Of a DNA stretch of 47,177 nucleotides, positions 15,996-23,944 are shown piece by piece. Numbering within the stretch: position 1 is the stretch's first letter; each line of letters starts with the position of its first letter. The stretch lies in contig JAVHLM010000045.1 in assembly GCA_031082125.1 (NCBI GenBank), forward strand, positions 1 to 47,177. The letters run 5' to 3'. The position numbers were made by a program, and so were the translations under genes. The notes under the pieces were generated by a model that was not told the origin of the DNA, searched no databases, and saw nothing but the letters and a program-made list of their open reading frames with translations. Source of the stretch: Candidatus Eremiobacterota bacterium (lineage in GTDB: Bacteria; Vulcanimicrobiota; CADAWZ01; Ess09-12).

Positions 15996-16868
15996 TCAGG
16001 GGGCGTCATAGCTCACCACGTAGAGCCTCTGTTCGGGCCCGAGCTCCAGGTTTGAAATCCAGTTTTTCACCTTCCGGGTTTCCCAGATAAGGCTTCCCGC
16101 CTCGGGCTCATACCTTGCCAGGCCGCCCCTGGATTTCACATAGAGGGCATTCCCTCGAAGCCAGGCGCCCCGGAGAGCAGGCTGCCACCCGAGGGAACCC
16201 GCTGATTCCCACAGCTCCTTTCCGCTGTCAAGATCGAAAGCGACGAGGCGGGAACTGCGCCCGAAGAAGGCATATCTGCCGGCAACGGCAAGCTGAGGCT
16301 CCATGACCAGGGTGCCGCGGCCTGCTCCATGGACTTTGTACACGCCGGGAATTTCAGTACGAATCGAGCCTTGAGAGGGATCAAGAACTGCGAAGACTCC
16401 ATTGAAATCATCGTCACCCACCCCTGCCTTTCCCTCCGTGGGGAGGAGGCCGAAGCTGAGAAACACGAGCCTGCCGCCGGAAGGGGTGAAGTATTTGAAG
16501 GGAAAGGCGCGAACGGCTTTATCGCCGTAATGCCGGGGAGCCGGCACCTGGAAATCCCGGCTCCCTTTCTTATAAACTAAATCCGGCACTATTTCCTCCT
16601 CCCATTCCCTGAGGCTGCCGAGAAAAGGAAATGACTCCCTGTTCTTAAGGCGGGCATCCTCAAGCCTGTCAAAGACAAGGACCTGCCCTTTCTCGATCAC
16701 GGTGACCCATGGGGGCCCGAAATCCACCGCACCGGCCGGGCTGATAAGAAGAGCAAGAACTGAGACTGACAGGGCCGCTGAGATCAACGCTGCGCTGAAA
16801 AAACGAGTCATTTCAACTATGATGGTTGTCCAGCGGGAGTGAGGCGGACATTTCTTCTGGCCGGTCAT
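15996..16868 (-). CDS. Secreted PQQ-like beta-propeller protein
   Basis: 290 residues. The ATG at 16868 has GGGAGGATT directly upstream; an internal ATG at 16811 would shorten the n-region but lacks a ribosome binding site. The signal peptide core is AALISAALSVSVLALLISPAGA. The mature part has repeat units of PQQ-like type such as LVAFDLDSGKELWES and LARYEPEAGSLIWETRKV, indicating a small, perhaps incomplete, propeller (four or so blades). No PQQ-binding residues can be identified and it is probably structural or regulatory, not a dehydrogenase. It is followed by the glycine-rich secreted protein on the same strand. Confidence 0.72.
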   Translation of the reverse strand: MTGQKKCPPHSRWTTIIVEMTRFFSAALISAALSVSVLALLISPAGAVDFGPPWVTVIEKGQVLVFDRLEDARLKNRESFPFLGSLREWEEEIVPDLVYKKGSRDFQVPAPRHYGDKAVRAFPFKYFTPSGGRLVFLSFGLLPTEGKAGVGDDDFNGVFAVLDPSQGSIRTEIPGVYKVHGAGRGTLVMEPQLAVAGRYAFFGRSSRLVAFDLDSGKELWESAGSLGWQPALRGAWLRGNALYVKSRGGLARYEPEAGSLIWETRKVKNWISNLELGPEQRLYVVSYDAP

Positions 16869-17042
16869 AATCCTCCCTTAAGAGACAGGGTGAGGTTTTC
16901 CAGGAAATGCTTCCACGGCTCCAGTCACAGATCCTCTCTCCTGTGACCAGAATCCGCGGGAGGGCAGCAGGGCTCTTCAGCGTGGCGGGGTACCCCCCGG
17001 AGGCTGAAGAACCTGGGGGCTTTCTGTGAATATAGGAGTCTG

Positions 17043-17165
17043 TCACCACTTCAGCGAATTGTCATTGATATGGTCACGGAGCACCTCAAGATTATCGCCA
17101 TGAATGACCAGCAGGTCCTGGGGATACTCCCTCCAGAGAGCGGCGGCGCGCAGGGATTCAAAGGC
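17043..17165 (-). pseudogene. Possible DNA methyltransferase N-terminal fragment
   Basis: The minus strand encodes AALWREYPQDLLVIHGDN followed by LEVLRDHINDNS, then Leu-Lys-Trp and a stop. The string GDNLEVLRDHIxDxS closely resembles the N-terminal S-adenosylmethionine motif region of type III / site-specific adenine DNA methyltransferases, which normally continues with VDLIYIDPPFN. That catalytic DPPF motif is absent: the frame ends right before it and nothing downstream resumes it. It overlaps the head of a P-type ATPase fragment on the opposite strand. The match is short, so the family call is tentative. Confidence 0.35.
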
Positions 17166-17382
17166 CCGGCGGGAGCTTCTCCTGCCGGGCCCGTTGCTGC
17201 TGGCGGGCACAATTTTCACAGTGCTGGCCACCCTTCTGCTTCCCTTCACCCCCCTGGGTGCGCTTTTTCAGTTCCAGCCCCTTCCCCTTCACTTTTATGC
17301 GGGGCTGGTGGTCATCCTTGCGCTTTACATAGTCACTGCAAAGGTAGCCAAGTATGTTTTTTACAAGAAAATTGTTCCATAA
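17158..17382 (+). pseudogene. C-terminal remnant of an Mg2+-type P-type ATPase
   Basis: This frame encodes two hydrophobic helices separated by LPFTPLGALFQFQPLPLHFY and ending KVAKYVFYKKIVP-stop. This is the very C-terminus of magnesium-translocating P-type ATPases (MgtA/MgtB-like), where the sequence P-Y-T/S-P-L-G-x-L-x-x-F-x-P-L-P between the last two helices is characteristic. Everything upstream that makes an ATPase (DKTGT phosphorylation site, nucleotide-binding domain, other helices) is missing, and the DNA immediately upstream encodes something else on the other strand. It is therefore a gene stump of about 70 codons. Confidence 0.65.
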
Positions 17383-17438
17383 AGCCATCGCTGGCCTTAT
17401 GGAGCCTCTTGAGCCATGAAAAGAAAGGAGGGGATACG

Positions 17439-17927
17439 ATGAAGAACAACGGGCACCGGGCATCTGCCTTTTTCTGGGCAGTTCTCCTGCTTTTCATCTG
17501 CTTCCAGAAGAGCACCATTCCCGCAGCCGCGCAGGCTCCAGGCGCGACGATTGCCGGGGTTGTCACTGCTTCCGATGCAGGCAAGCTTATCACGATCCAT
17601 GGGACCATCGGCGGACAATGCCAGGTGATGACAGACTCCACATTCTGGAATGAGTACCGGGTCCTCAATAACGGGATGAGATTAAGCGGCATTGAAAGCG
17701 CGAAGGGAGCTCAATGGGTGAAAAAAGGGGCCGAGGTCGATATCACTGGGAGGCTCAGCTCCGTAGGGGAGCACATCGGCGTGGAGAATCAGAGATACTA
17801 CCCCGGATACTATGTATTTTCAGTGAGCGAGGTCAGGCCCTGCAGGAGCAGAGCTCATAAGGCGACAGTATTCAGGGTTTCCGAACAGCCTCCCCGGACG
17901 GGTCCCCAGCCTTCCCGCAAGCCCTGA
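17439..17927 (+). CDS. Secreted small protein with possible OB-fold, C-terminus altered
   Basis: 162 residues from the ATG at 17439, preceded by AAAGGAGGGG. A signal peptide (FFWAVLLLFICFQKSTIPAAAQA) leads into a roughly 100-residue domain with GKLITIHGTIGGQCQVMTD and KKGAEVDITGRLSSVGEHIG, a strand pattern like bacterial OB-fold nucleic-acid- or ligand-binding domains. The domain seems to finish at about VFSVSEVRP. The last 30 or so residues (CRSRAHKATVF onwards) are Arg/Pro-rich, unlike the rest, and are antisense to a rhomboid remnant, so the natural stop codon was probably lost in a deletion. Confidence 0.65.
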   Translation: MKNNGHRASAFFWAVLLLFICFQKSTIPAAAQAPGATIAGVVTASDAGKLITIHGTIGGQCQVMTDSTFWNEYRVLNNGMRLSGIESAKGAQWVKKGAEVDITGRLSSVGEHIGVENQRYYPGYYVFSVSEVRPCRSRAHKATVFRVSEQPPRTGPQPSRKP

Positions 17928-18143
17928 AAAGACAAAAAGGGAGAGATAGCGCGCTCTTCCATAAAACTGCTCCAGAGGGATGCCCACAATGGTGAGGCAG
18001 AACATGTTGATCACAAGGTGGCTGATGCCCAGATGGAGGAATACGGATCCCATGAGGCCGTATGTCACCAGGGGCGGGGATTCCTGAGCGCCGGGATCAC
18101 CCCTTTCGCTCCGTGGGCTTTCATTTTCATCGGGGCTTTCCAT
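17820..18143 (-). pseudogene. Truncated rhomboid family protease
   Basis: 107 codons. The ATG at 18143 overlaps the 3' end of the molybdenum hydroxylase gene by 17 nt. A hydrophilic head leads into SVFLHLGISHLVINMFCL, then GIPLEQFYGRARYLSLF and VFSGLAG, the second and third helices of rhomboids, including the conserved FLHxGxxHLxxNM and the Gly-Arg loop. The frame then ends without the catalytic Gly-x-Ser-Gly, the second-helix partner His or the last helices. It cannot be an active protease. Its 3' end coincides with the altered C-terminus of the convergent secreted-protein gene, consistent with one deletion that joined the two. Confidence 0.65.
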
Positions 18144-20940
18144 TGAGCTTCCTTTTACCAGGGGGTACTGACGGGTGGAGCTCAGCCCATTTTGTCCCTG
18201 CCGGCAGGTCCTTTACGCGGCATCCCGTAGCATCGTGGATGGCGTTTATCACCGCCGGGGTTATGGGAACACAGGTGACTTCGGCGAAGCCCTTCATACC
18301 GTAGGGGCCCTCAGGGAAGGGAACCTCGACGGCCACTGAGACTATCTCGGGGGCCATCGAGGCGTCAGGGACACCGCACTTCAGGAATGTGTCATTGAGG
18401 GCACGGCCTTCCACGAGGGGCCACTCCTCGGTGAGGGCATAGCCTATCCCCATCATCACGCCGCCTTCTATCTGGGCCTCCACGGCGCGCCTGTTCAGCA
18501 CCTTGCCCACGTCATGGCAGGCGATGACTTTCAGGACCTTGATGTCGCCCCTCTCCTCATCGACTTCGACCCAGGCGGCATGGGCCCCGGCAGAAAAGCC
18601 CCAGTGGGCCTTTCTGCTCCTGAACCCCGGTGTGCCCCAGGCGCTTTTTTCTCCTGGCGGAGGGAAGGCCACAGTTTCAGGAGGGAAGTACCTGAATGAG
18701 GCCGCGAGGGGGCAGCCGAGGTCCCCGAGAGCGATGGAACGGCGGGAGTCTGCCGTCCTGAGGAGCGGGCCGTCCAGAAACAGGGCGGCAGGCTCGGCAA
18801 TGCCGAGCCGCCCGGCGGCAGCCTGGCGTACCGATGAGAGGAGGCTCCTGCAAGCCGTCATGACGGCATTTCCCGTCATGACGGTCTGCCTTGAGGCGCT
18901 CGTCGAGCCTGTATAGGGAGTCTCCGCGGTGTCAGCCGTGATGACGGATATCCTTTCCTTGGGGATGCCGAGGGCCGAGGAGGCAATGGTGAGCGTGCCC
19001 ATGAGGGCCCCCTGGCCGAGCTCATGATGGCTGATCCTGACGGTGAGGTCCCCGCCCGGAGAGAGCTCCACGTCTGCAGCGGCGCTCTCGGGGACATGGT
19101 GGCCGAAGCCCATGTTCTTGTAACCGCAGGCGATGCCGAGGCCCAGCTTTCTTCCTTTCCCGGGGCGCGGCGGGGGAGTCTCCCTGAGGACGTCCCTGAG
19201 GGCCTCCAGAGTCTCTACGACGCCGAGCATGCCCGGCTCGATGACCTGGTCCGCAGCGTTGGGGAGGCCCGGCCTGAGGGCGTTCCTTATGCGGATCTCA
19301 ATGGGGTCAAGGGAGAGCTTCCGGGCCATCAGGTCTACCATGGACTCCATGGCAAAGGTGACCTGGTTCGCGCCAAAGCCTCTCATCGCCCCCGAGGGCA
19401 CCGCGTTGGTGTACCAGCTTTTGCCGTCAATTCTCACGGAGGGTATGAAATAAGGGCCTGCGGCAAAGATGGCCATGTTCTGTATGATCTCCAGGCCGCA
19501 GGAAGCATAGGCCCCCTTGTCTATCTCAAGCGACGCGTCAAGGGCCAGGAGCTTTCCCTCCCGATCCGCTCCCAGCCTGTACTGCATCGCCACGGGATGG
19601 CGCTTGACATGGACCATTATGGATTCTTCGCGGGAGAGCGAAATTTTCACCGGGGCGCTGCACTTGAGGGCACCGAGGGCAAGGCAGGCCTGGAGCACCA
19701 GCTCCCCTTTCGCGCCAAAGGCCCCTCCCACGGGGATCTGGATAATCCTTATCTTTTCCTCAGGGATCGCCAGCGCTTCAGAGAGCTCCGCCCGGTTGCT
19801 GAAGGCATCCTGGGTGGCGATCTCAATGAGCAGGCCGCCGGTGCCGTCAGGGTATGCAAGGCCCGCTTCAGGCTCAAGGTAAGCATGCTCGATCCTGGGG
19901 GTGAAGAAACGCTCTTCAATGACGGCGTCGCAGCGGGAGAAGGCTTCATCGACATCTCCGCGCTCAAGCCTCACGTGGCGGAAAAGGTTGCCCTTCTTCT
20001 CCTCATGGACGAGGGGCGCCCCGGGCCGCCGGGCCTCTTCCACAGTTCTCACGGGCACAAGATCCTCGAAGACCATGATGATTTTTTCAAGGGCTGCCCC
20101 GGCCGCTTCTTCGCTCTCGGCAAAGACGCAGGCGACGGGATCGCCGGGAAAGCGTGTCTTATCTCCCACGGCGAGCAGGGCGGGCTGATCGCGCTCGATG
20201 CAGCCGATCCTGTTGGTGCCCCTGATATCACGATAAGTGACCACGGCCCTGACGCCCGGGTGTGCCTCAGCCTCTTTGCAGTCAAGCTCCCTCAGCAGGG
20301 CGTGCTCCCTCCCGGACCAGAGAATCCTGCCATAAAGCATGGACTGGCGGACGAGATCGTTCCCGTATTTCAGGGCCCCTCTCGCCTTCTCCCCGGCTTC
20401 AGCCCGCCTGACGCTCATATCCTCTGAGCCCCCGGCAAGGGGAGCTTCCCCTCCGCTGATGCGGGCCGCAGCATCCTTTACGGCGTCCACGATCTTCTTA
20501 TAGCCGGTGCAGCGGCAGAAATTCCTGTGCCTGGCGAAATGGGCCTTGATCTCCTCTTCGCCCGGCGAGGGGTTCTCCTGGAGGAGCGCCTTTGCGGACA
20601 TTATCATTGCCGGCGTGCAGAACCCGCACTGAATGGCACCGTTATCGACAAAGGCCTGCTGGAGGGGATGGAGGGGGCCGCCCGGGGGGCTGAGGCTTTC
20701 GATGGTCTCCACTATGGCTTTCTGCAGCCGGGGTGAGGAGAGCGGGATCACACATGATCGGACGGGATCGCCGTTCAGAAGGACCGTGCAGGCGCCGCAG
20801 TGGCCTTTCCCGCAGCCACTCTTGGCACCGGTGAGACCCCGTCTCTCCCTGAGATACCAGAGGAGCGATTTATCTCCGGGGACCTGGTCTTCTACGGGGG
20901 TGCCGTTGAGAGTAAAGGTGAGGTGAACAAGAGGTTTCAC
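18127..20940 (-). CDS. Molybdenum hydroxylase (xanthine dehydrogenase / aldehyde oxidoreductase family), 2Fe-2S and Mo domains fused
   Basis: About 937 residues in one chain. Residues 1-85 are a plant-type [2Fe-2S] domain (Cys45, 50, 53, 65) and 90-165 the second [2Fe-2S] domain (CGFC at 107-110, CRC at 144-146), numbered from an ATG at 20946. The molybdopterin-binding part follows from about 185, with GGAFGAKGE, AMRGFGANQ, HHELGQGALMGT and, near the end, YGMKGFAEVT, whose Glu is the active-site base. It has the layout of Desulfovibrio-type aldehyde oxidoreductase or selenium-dependent xanthine dehydrogenase-like proteins: no FAD domain and no FAD subunit gene nearby, so electrons must pass to another acceptor. 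GGGAGG abuts the ATG at 20946 but is ideally spaced for the GTG two codons later, taken as the start. No maturation (XdhC-like) gene is nearby. Confidence 0.9.
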   Translation of the reverse strand: MKPLVHLTFTLNGTPVEDQVPGDKSLLWYLRERRGLTGAKSGCGKGHCGACTVLLNGDPVRSCVIPLSSPRLQKAIVETIESLSPPGGPLHPLQQAFVDNGAIQCGFCTPAMIMSAKALLQENPSPGEEEIKAHFARHRNFCRCTGYKKIVDAVKDAAARISGGEAPLAGGSEDMSVRRAEAGEKARGALKYGNDLVRQSMLYGRILWSGREHALLRELDCKEAEAHPGVRAVVTYRDIRGTNRIGCIERDQPALLAVGDKTRFPGDPVACVFAESEEAAGAALEKIIMVFEDLVPVRTVEEARRPGAPLVHEEKKGNLFRHVRLERGDVDEAFSRCDAVIEERFFTPRIEHAYLEPEAGLAYPDGTGGLLIEIATQDAFSNRAELSEALAIPEEKIRIIQIPVGGAFGAKGELVLQACLALGALKCSAPVKISLSREESIMVHVKRHPVAMQYRLGADREGKLLALDASLEIDKGAYASCGLEIIQNMAIFAAGPYFIPSVRIDGKSWYTNAVPSGAMRGFGANQVTFAMESMVDLMARKLSLDPIEIRIRNALRPGLPNAADQVIEPGMLGVVETLEALRDVLRETPPPRPGKGRKLGLGIACGYKNMGFGHHVPESAAADVELSPGGDLTVRISHHELGQGALMGTLTIASSALGIPKERISVITADTAETPYTGSTSASRQTVMTGNAVMTACRSLLSSVRQAAAGRLGIAEPAALFLDGPLLRTADSRRSIALGDLGCPLAASFRYFPPETVAFPPPGEKSAWGTPGFRSRKAHWGFSAGAHAAWVEVDEERGDIKVLKVIACHDVGKVLNRRAVEAQIEGGVMMGIGYALTEEWPLVEGRALNDTFLKCGVPDASMAPEIVSVAVEVPFPEGPYGMKGFAEVTCVPITPAVINAIHDATGCRVKDLPAGTKWAELHPSVPPGKRKLNGKPR

Positions 20941-21099
20941 CGCCATCCTCCCTGAATATGCCTTTGGGGAGTAGATTCAGGCTCCCCGCCAAATATCCTT
21001 CTCTTCCGGAGGGAAGGGCCCGGGCAGGAACTGCGCGCCGACGCACGAAACCATACAGGAAACAGGCATCGCATCAGATAAGCAGAATGGAGCACCACA

Positions 21100-22524
21100 G
21101 TGAAAAGATTTCTCCTCATTGAAGCACAGAAGCTCTGGGAGCTCGACCTGCCCGTCCACAAGACCATCATCCCCCTCGACCTCGTGCAGCCCCTGGGGCT
21201 TGCACAGATTGCGTCCATCATAAGGCAGCGCTATGCCGACGCCCGGATCCGGATCCTGGACCTGAGGCTCCTGAAGAACGACTTCTCCACCCTTCCGGGG
21301 CTCATCAGGGACTTTGAGCCCGAGTTCATAGGCTTCAGGACGGTGAGCCGCGACAGCATTTTCATGAATGACATGGTCAGGATGGTCAGGGCGCTGATGC
21401 CCTCGGCCCTCCTGGTGGGCGGGGGGCCCCATGTGACGGCCATGAGGGGAAGAGTGATGGAAGAGGCCCCCTTCGATTTCGCCGTCTTCGGCGAAGGGGA
21501 GATCACCTTGCTTGACCTTCTCTACCACCTAGACGAAGGGGGTGACATGGGCGAGGTAAAAGGCCTCATATACCGCGATTCAGAAGGAAGAATCCGAGAG
21601 AACGCACCCCAGGACACAATCGACGACCTGGACAGCCTCCCTATGCCGGCCTGGGACCTGGTGGACCACGAACAATATTTTAAAGCCATGTATTACCCAC
21701 TGATACCGGCGTACCTGAACGCCCGGCGCGAGGTGGTCTCCATCTTCACCTCCAGGGGATGCCCTTACAAGTGCACCTTCTGCCACAACATCTTCGGGAA
21801 GCGCTTCCGCGCCCGGAGCCCTGAGAAGGTCGTCGAGGAGATTGAATACCTTTACACAGCCTTCGGCTGCAGGCAGTTCGACTTCAGGGACGACATTTTC
21901 AACCTGGACAAGAAGCGCGTTCACCGGATATGCGATCTCATCATCAAGAGAGGCCTCGATATCAGGATGGCCTTCCCGAACGGCATCAGGGGAGACATCA
22001 TGGACGAGGAGCTGATCCTGAAGCTCAAGGCGGCGGGAATGTTCAGGTGCACCTACGCGCTTGAGACGGCCTCACCACGGCTCCAGAAGATGACCAGAAA
22101 GAACATTGACCTGGATAAGCTCAGGCATATCATACGCTTCACGTCGGCCCAGGGCATCATTATAAGGATTTTTGTCATGCTGGGGTTCCCCACGGAGACC
22201 CGCGAGGAGATGAGAGAAACCCTCGAGTACGCCTTTGACCCGGCCATCGACTTCCTGATACTGAACACCGTGAATCCCTTTGAAGGCACCGAGATGGCCG
22301 AGAGCCTCAGGGCGAGCGGCGTCAACCTCGACGAGTTCCGCGACAAGTACGATTACCTGGAGGCCCGGATGAGCGTGAGCGAGGTGAGCGCCCAGGAGCT
22401 CCAGGCCATTAAAGACGACGCCGTCAACAGGTTTTTTTCCGAGGAGCGCTTTGCCATGATGGCTGAGAAACTTACGCGCCATATTCCAGCAAGGAAGGTA
22501 ATGGCACCCTCGGCTCAGAAGTAG
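21100..22524 (+). CDS. Cobalamin-binding-domain-type radical SAM enzyme (copy 1)
   Basis: 474 residues. The N-terminal 150 form a Rossmann-like B12-binding-type domain (PLDLVQPLGLAQIASIIRQ, LLVGGGPHVTAM, FAVFGEGEITLLDLL). The radical SAM core follows with SRGCPYKCTFC, giving the [4Fe-4S] ligands Cys221, Cys225 and Cys228. A C-terminal region of about 150 residues (starting near ALETASPRLQKM) completes the usual B12-radical SAM layout. The DxHxxG motif for base-off cobalamin is not evident, so B12 binding is not assured. Reactions in this family include methylations of unactivated carbon or phosphorus and ring contractions. The start is GTG at 21100 with GGAG about 8 nt upstream. A close paralogue follows 6 nt after the stop; the molybdenum hydroxylase is divergent. 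Confidence 0.9.
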   Translation: MKRFLLIEAQKLWELDLPVHKTIIPLDLVQPLGLAQIASIIRQRYADARIRILDLRLLKNDFSTLPGLIRDFEPEFIGFRTVSRDSIFMNDMVRMVRALMPSALLVGGGPHVTAMRGRVMEEAPFDFAVFGEGEITLLDLLYHLDEGGDMGEVKGLIYRDSEGRIRENAPQDTIDDLDSLPMPAWDLVDHEQYFKAMYYPLIPAYLNARREVVSIFTSRGCPYKCTFCHNIFGKRFRARSPEKVVEEIEYLYTAFGCRQFDFRDDIFNLDKKRVHRICDLIIKRGLDIRMAFPNGIRGDIMDEELILKLKAAGMFRCTYALETASPRLQKMTRKNIDLDKLRHIIRFTSAQGIIIRIFVMLGFPTETREEMRETLEYAFDPAIDFLILNTVNPFEGTEMAESLRASGVNLDEFRDKYDYLEARMSVSEVSAQELQAIKDDAVNRFFSEERFAMMAEKLTRHIPARKVMAPSAQK

Positions 22525-22530
22525 AGAAAT

Positions 22531-23928
22531 ATGAAAAGATATCTCCTTGTGGAAGCCCAGGAATTCTGGCACGTTTACATCGAAGGCTTCAAAGCCGATG
22601 TGCCCCTCGATGTCGTGCAGCCCATCGGCCTCGTTCAGCTTGCGGCCATGATAAGGGAGAAAGACAGTGATGCCGAGATACGCATCATAGATCTCCGGCT
22701 CTATAAAAAAGACTACCATGGGCTCGAAGAGACGGTGAAAGAGTTCAACCCCGAGTTCGTGGGCTTCCGCGTGGTGAGCCGCGACTCACTTTTCGCCAAC
22801 GGAATAATCAAGCTCTTCAGAACCCTTCTTCCGAAAGCCGTTCTCACGGCCGGGGGCCCCCATGTGACGGCCTGGATGGGAAAGGTCATGGAGGAGGCGC
22901 CCCTGGATTACGCCGTCTTCGGCGAGGGCGAGATAACACTCATCGATCTCCTCGAGCATATAGAGACCGGCGGAGGGTTCGGGGAGGTCCAGGGCCTCAT
23001 TTACCGGGACGCCAGCAGCGCCATCCAGGTCAACGAGCCAAGGCCCTTCATCCAGAATCTGGACATCCTTCCCCTCCCCGCCTGGGACCTCGTGGAACAC
23101 CAGAAATATTTCGAGTTCATGTGGCTCCCCAAGGTCCCCGTGTACCTGAGCGCAAGACGTGAGGTGGTCTCTATCTTCTCATCGAGGGCCTGCCCCTTCA
23201 ATTGCACATTCTGCCATAGCATTTTCGGCAAAAAATTCCGTGCCCAGAGCCCCGAAAAGACGGTGACGGAGATCGAGTACCTCTACAAGGTCTTCGGCAT
23301 AAGGCAGTTCGACTTCAGGGATGATATATTCAATTTCGACAAGAAGAGGGTCCACGCCATCTGCGACCTTCTCATCGAGAAGGACCTTAAAATAATGATG
23401 AACTTCCCCAATGGCCTCCGGGGCGACATGATGGACGAGGCCCTGATCCTCAAGATGAAGGCCGCCGGGATGTTCCAGGCCACCTATGCCCTGGAGACCG
23501 CTTCACCGCGCCTGCAGAAGATGATCAGGAAAAACATCAACCTGGAGCGCCTCCGCGAGGCAATCCGCTTCACCTCGAAGCAGGATGTCCTCATAAAGCT
23601 CTTCGTCATGCTCGGATTCCCCACGGAGACAAAGGAAGAGCTTCAGATGACCTGTGATTTCTCGCTTGACCCCGCCGTGGACTTCGCCATTATCCATTCC
23701 GTAAATCCCTTCGAGGGGACGGAGATGGCGGAAACCCTCAAGAAAGAGGGCGTTGACATCGAGAAATTCAGAGATAAATACGATTACCAGTCTTTGAACT
23801 TCAACGTGAGCAGCGCTACCCTGGAAGACCTCAGGAAGACCAAGGAGCACCTCATAAATGACTTTTTTACCGATGAGCGCTTCGCGACCATGATAAGGAA
23901 ACTGATGCTCTACATGCCCCGCAGGTAA
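22531..23928 (+). CDS. Cobalamin-binding-domain-type radical SAM enzyme (copy 2)
   Basis: 465 residues, colinear with the preceding gene along its whole length and clearly a tandem duplicate. Shared blocks include GGGPHVTA, FGEGEIT, RQFDFRDDIFN, YALETASPRLQKM and VNPFEGTEMAE. The radical SAM motif is SRACPFNCTFC (three Cys intact). The N-terminal B12-type domain is equally present. It starts 6 nt after the first copy's stop without a clear ribosome binding site, so it is probably translationally coupled and the two proteins may act together or as a heterodimer. Differences are spread through the chain, so the duplication is old enough for separate functions. Confidence 0.9.
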   Translation: MKRYLLVEAQEFWHVYIEGFKADVPLDVVQPIGLVQLAAMIREKDSDAEIRIIDLRLYKKDYHGLEETVKEFNPEFVGFRVVSRDSLFANGIIKLFRTLLPKAVLTAGGPHVTAWMGKVMEEAPLDYAVFGEGEITLIDLLEHIETGGGFGEVQGLIYRDASSAIQVNEPRPFIQNLDILPLPAWDLVEHQKYFEFMWLPKVPVYLSARREVVSIFSSRACPFNCTFCHSIFGKKFRAQSPEKTVTEIEYLYKVFGIRQFDFRDDIFNFDKKRVHAICDLLIEKDLKIMMNFPNGLRGDMMDEALILKMKAAGMFQATYALETASPRLQKMIRKNINLERLREAIRFTSKQDVLIKLFVMLGFPTETKEELQMTCDFSLDPAVDFAIIHSVNPFEGTEMAETLKKEGVDIEKFRDKYDYQSLNFNVSSATLEDLRKTKEHLINDFFTDERFATMIRKLMLYMPRR

Positions 23929-23944
23929 GGCTCCACAGGCTCCG

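Noticed and set aside
19024-20427. Plus-strand 467-codon frame opposite the molybdenum hydroxylase
   Set aside because: Antisense shadow; no ribosome binding site or family motif, while the minus strand is an intact enzyme.
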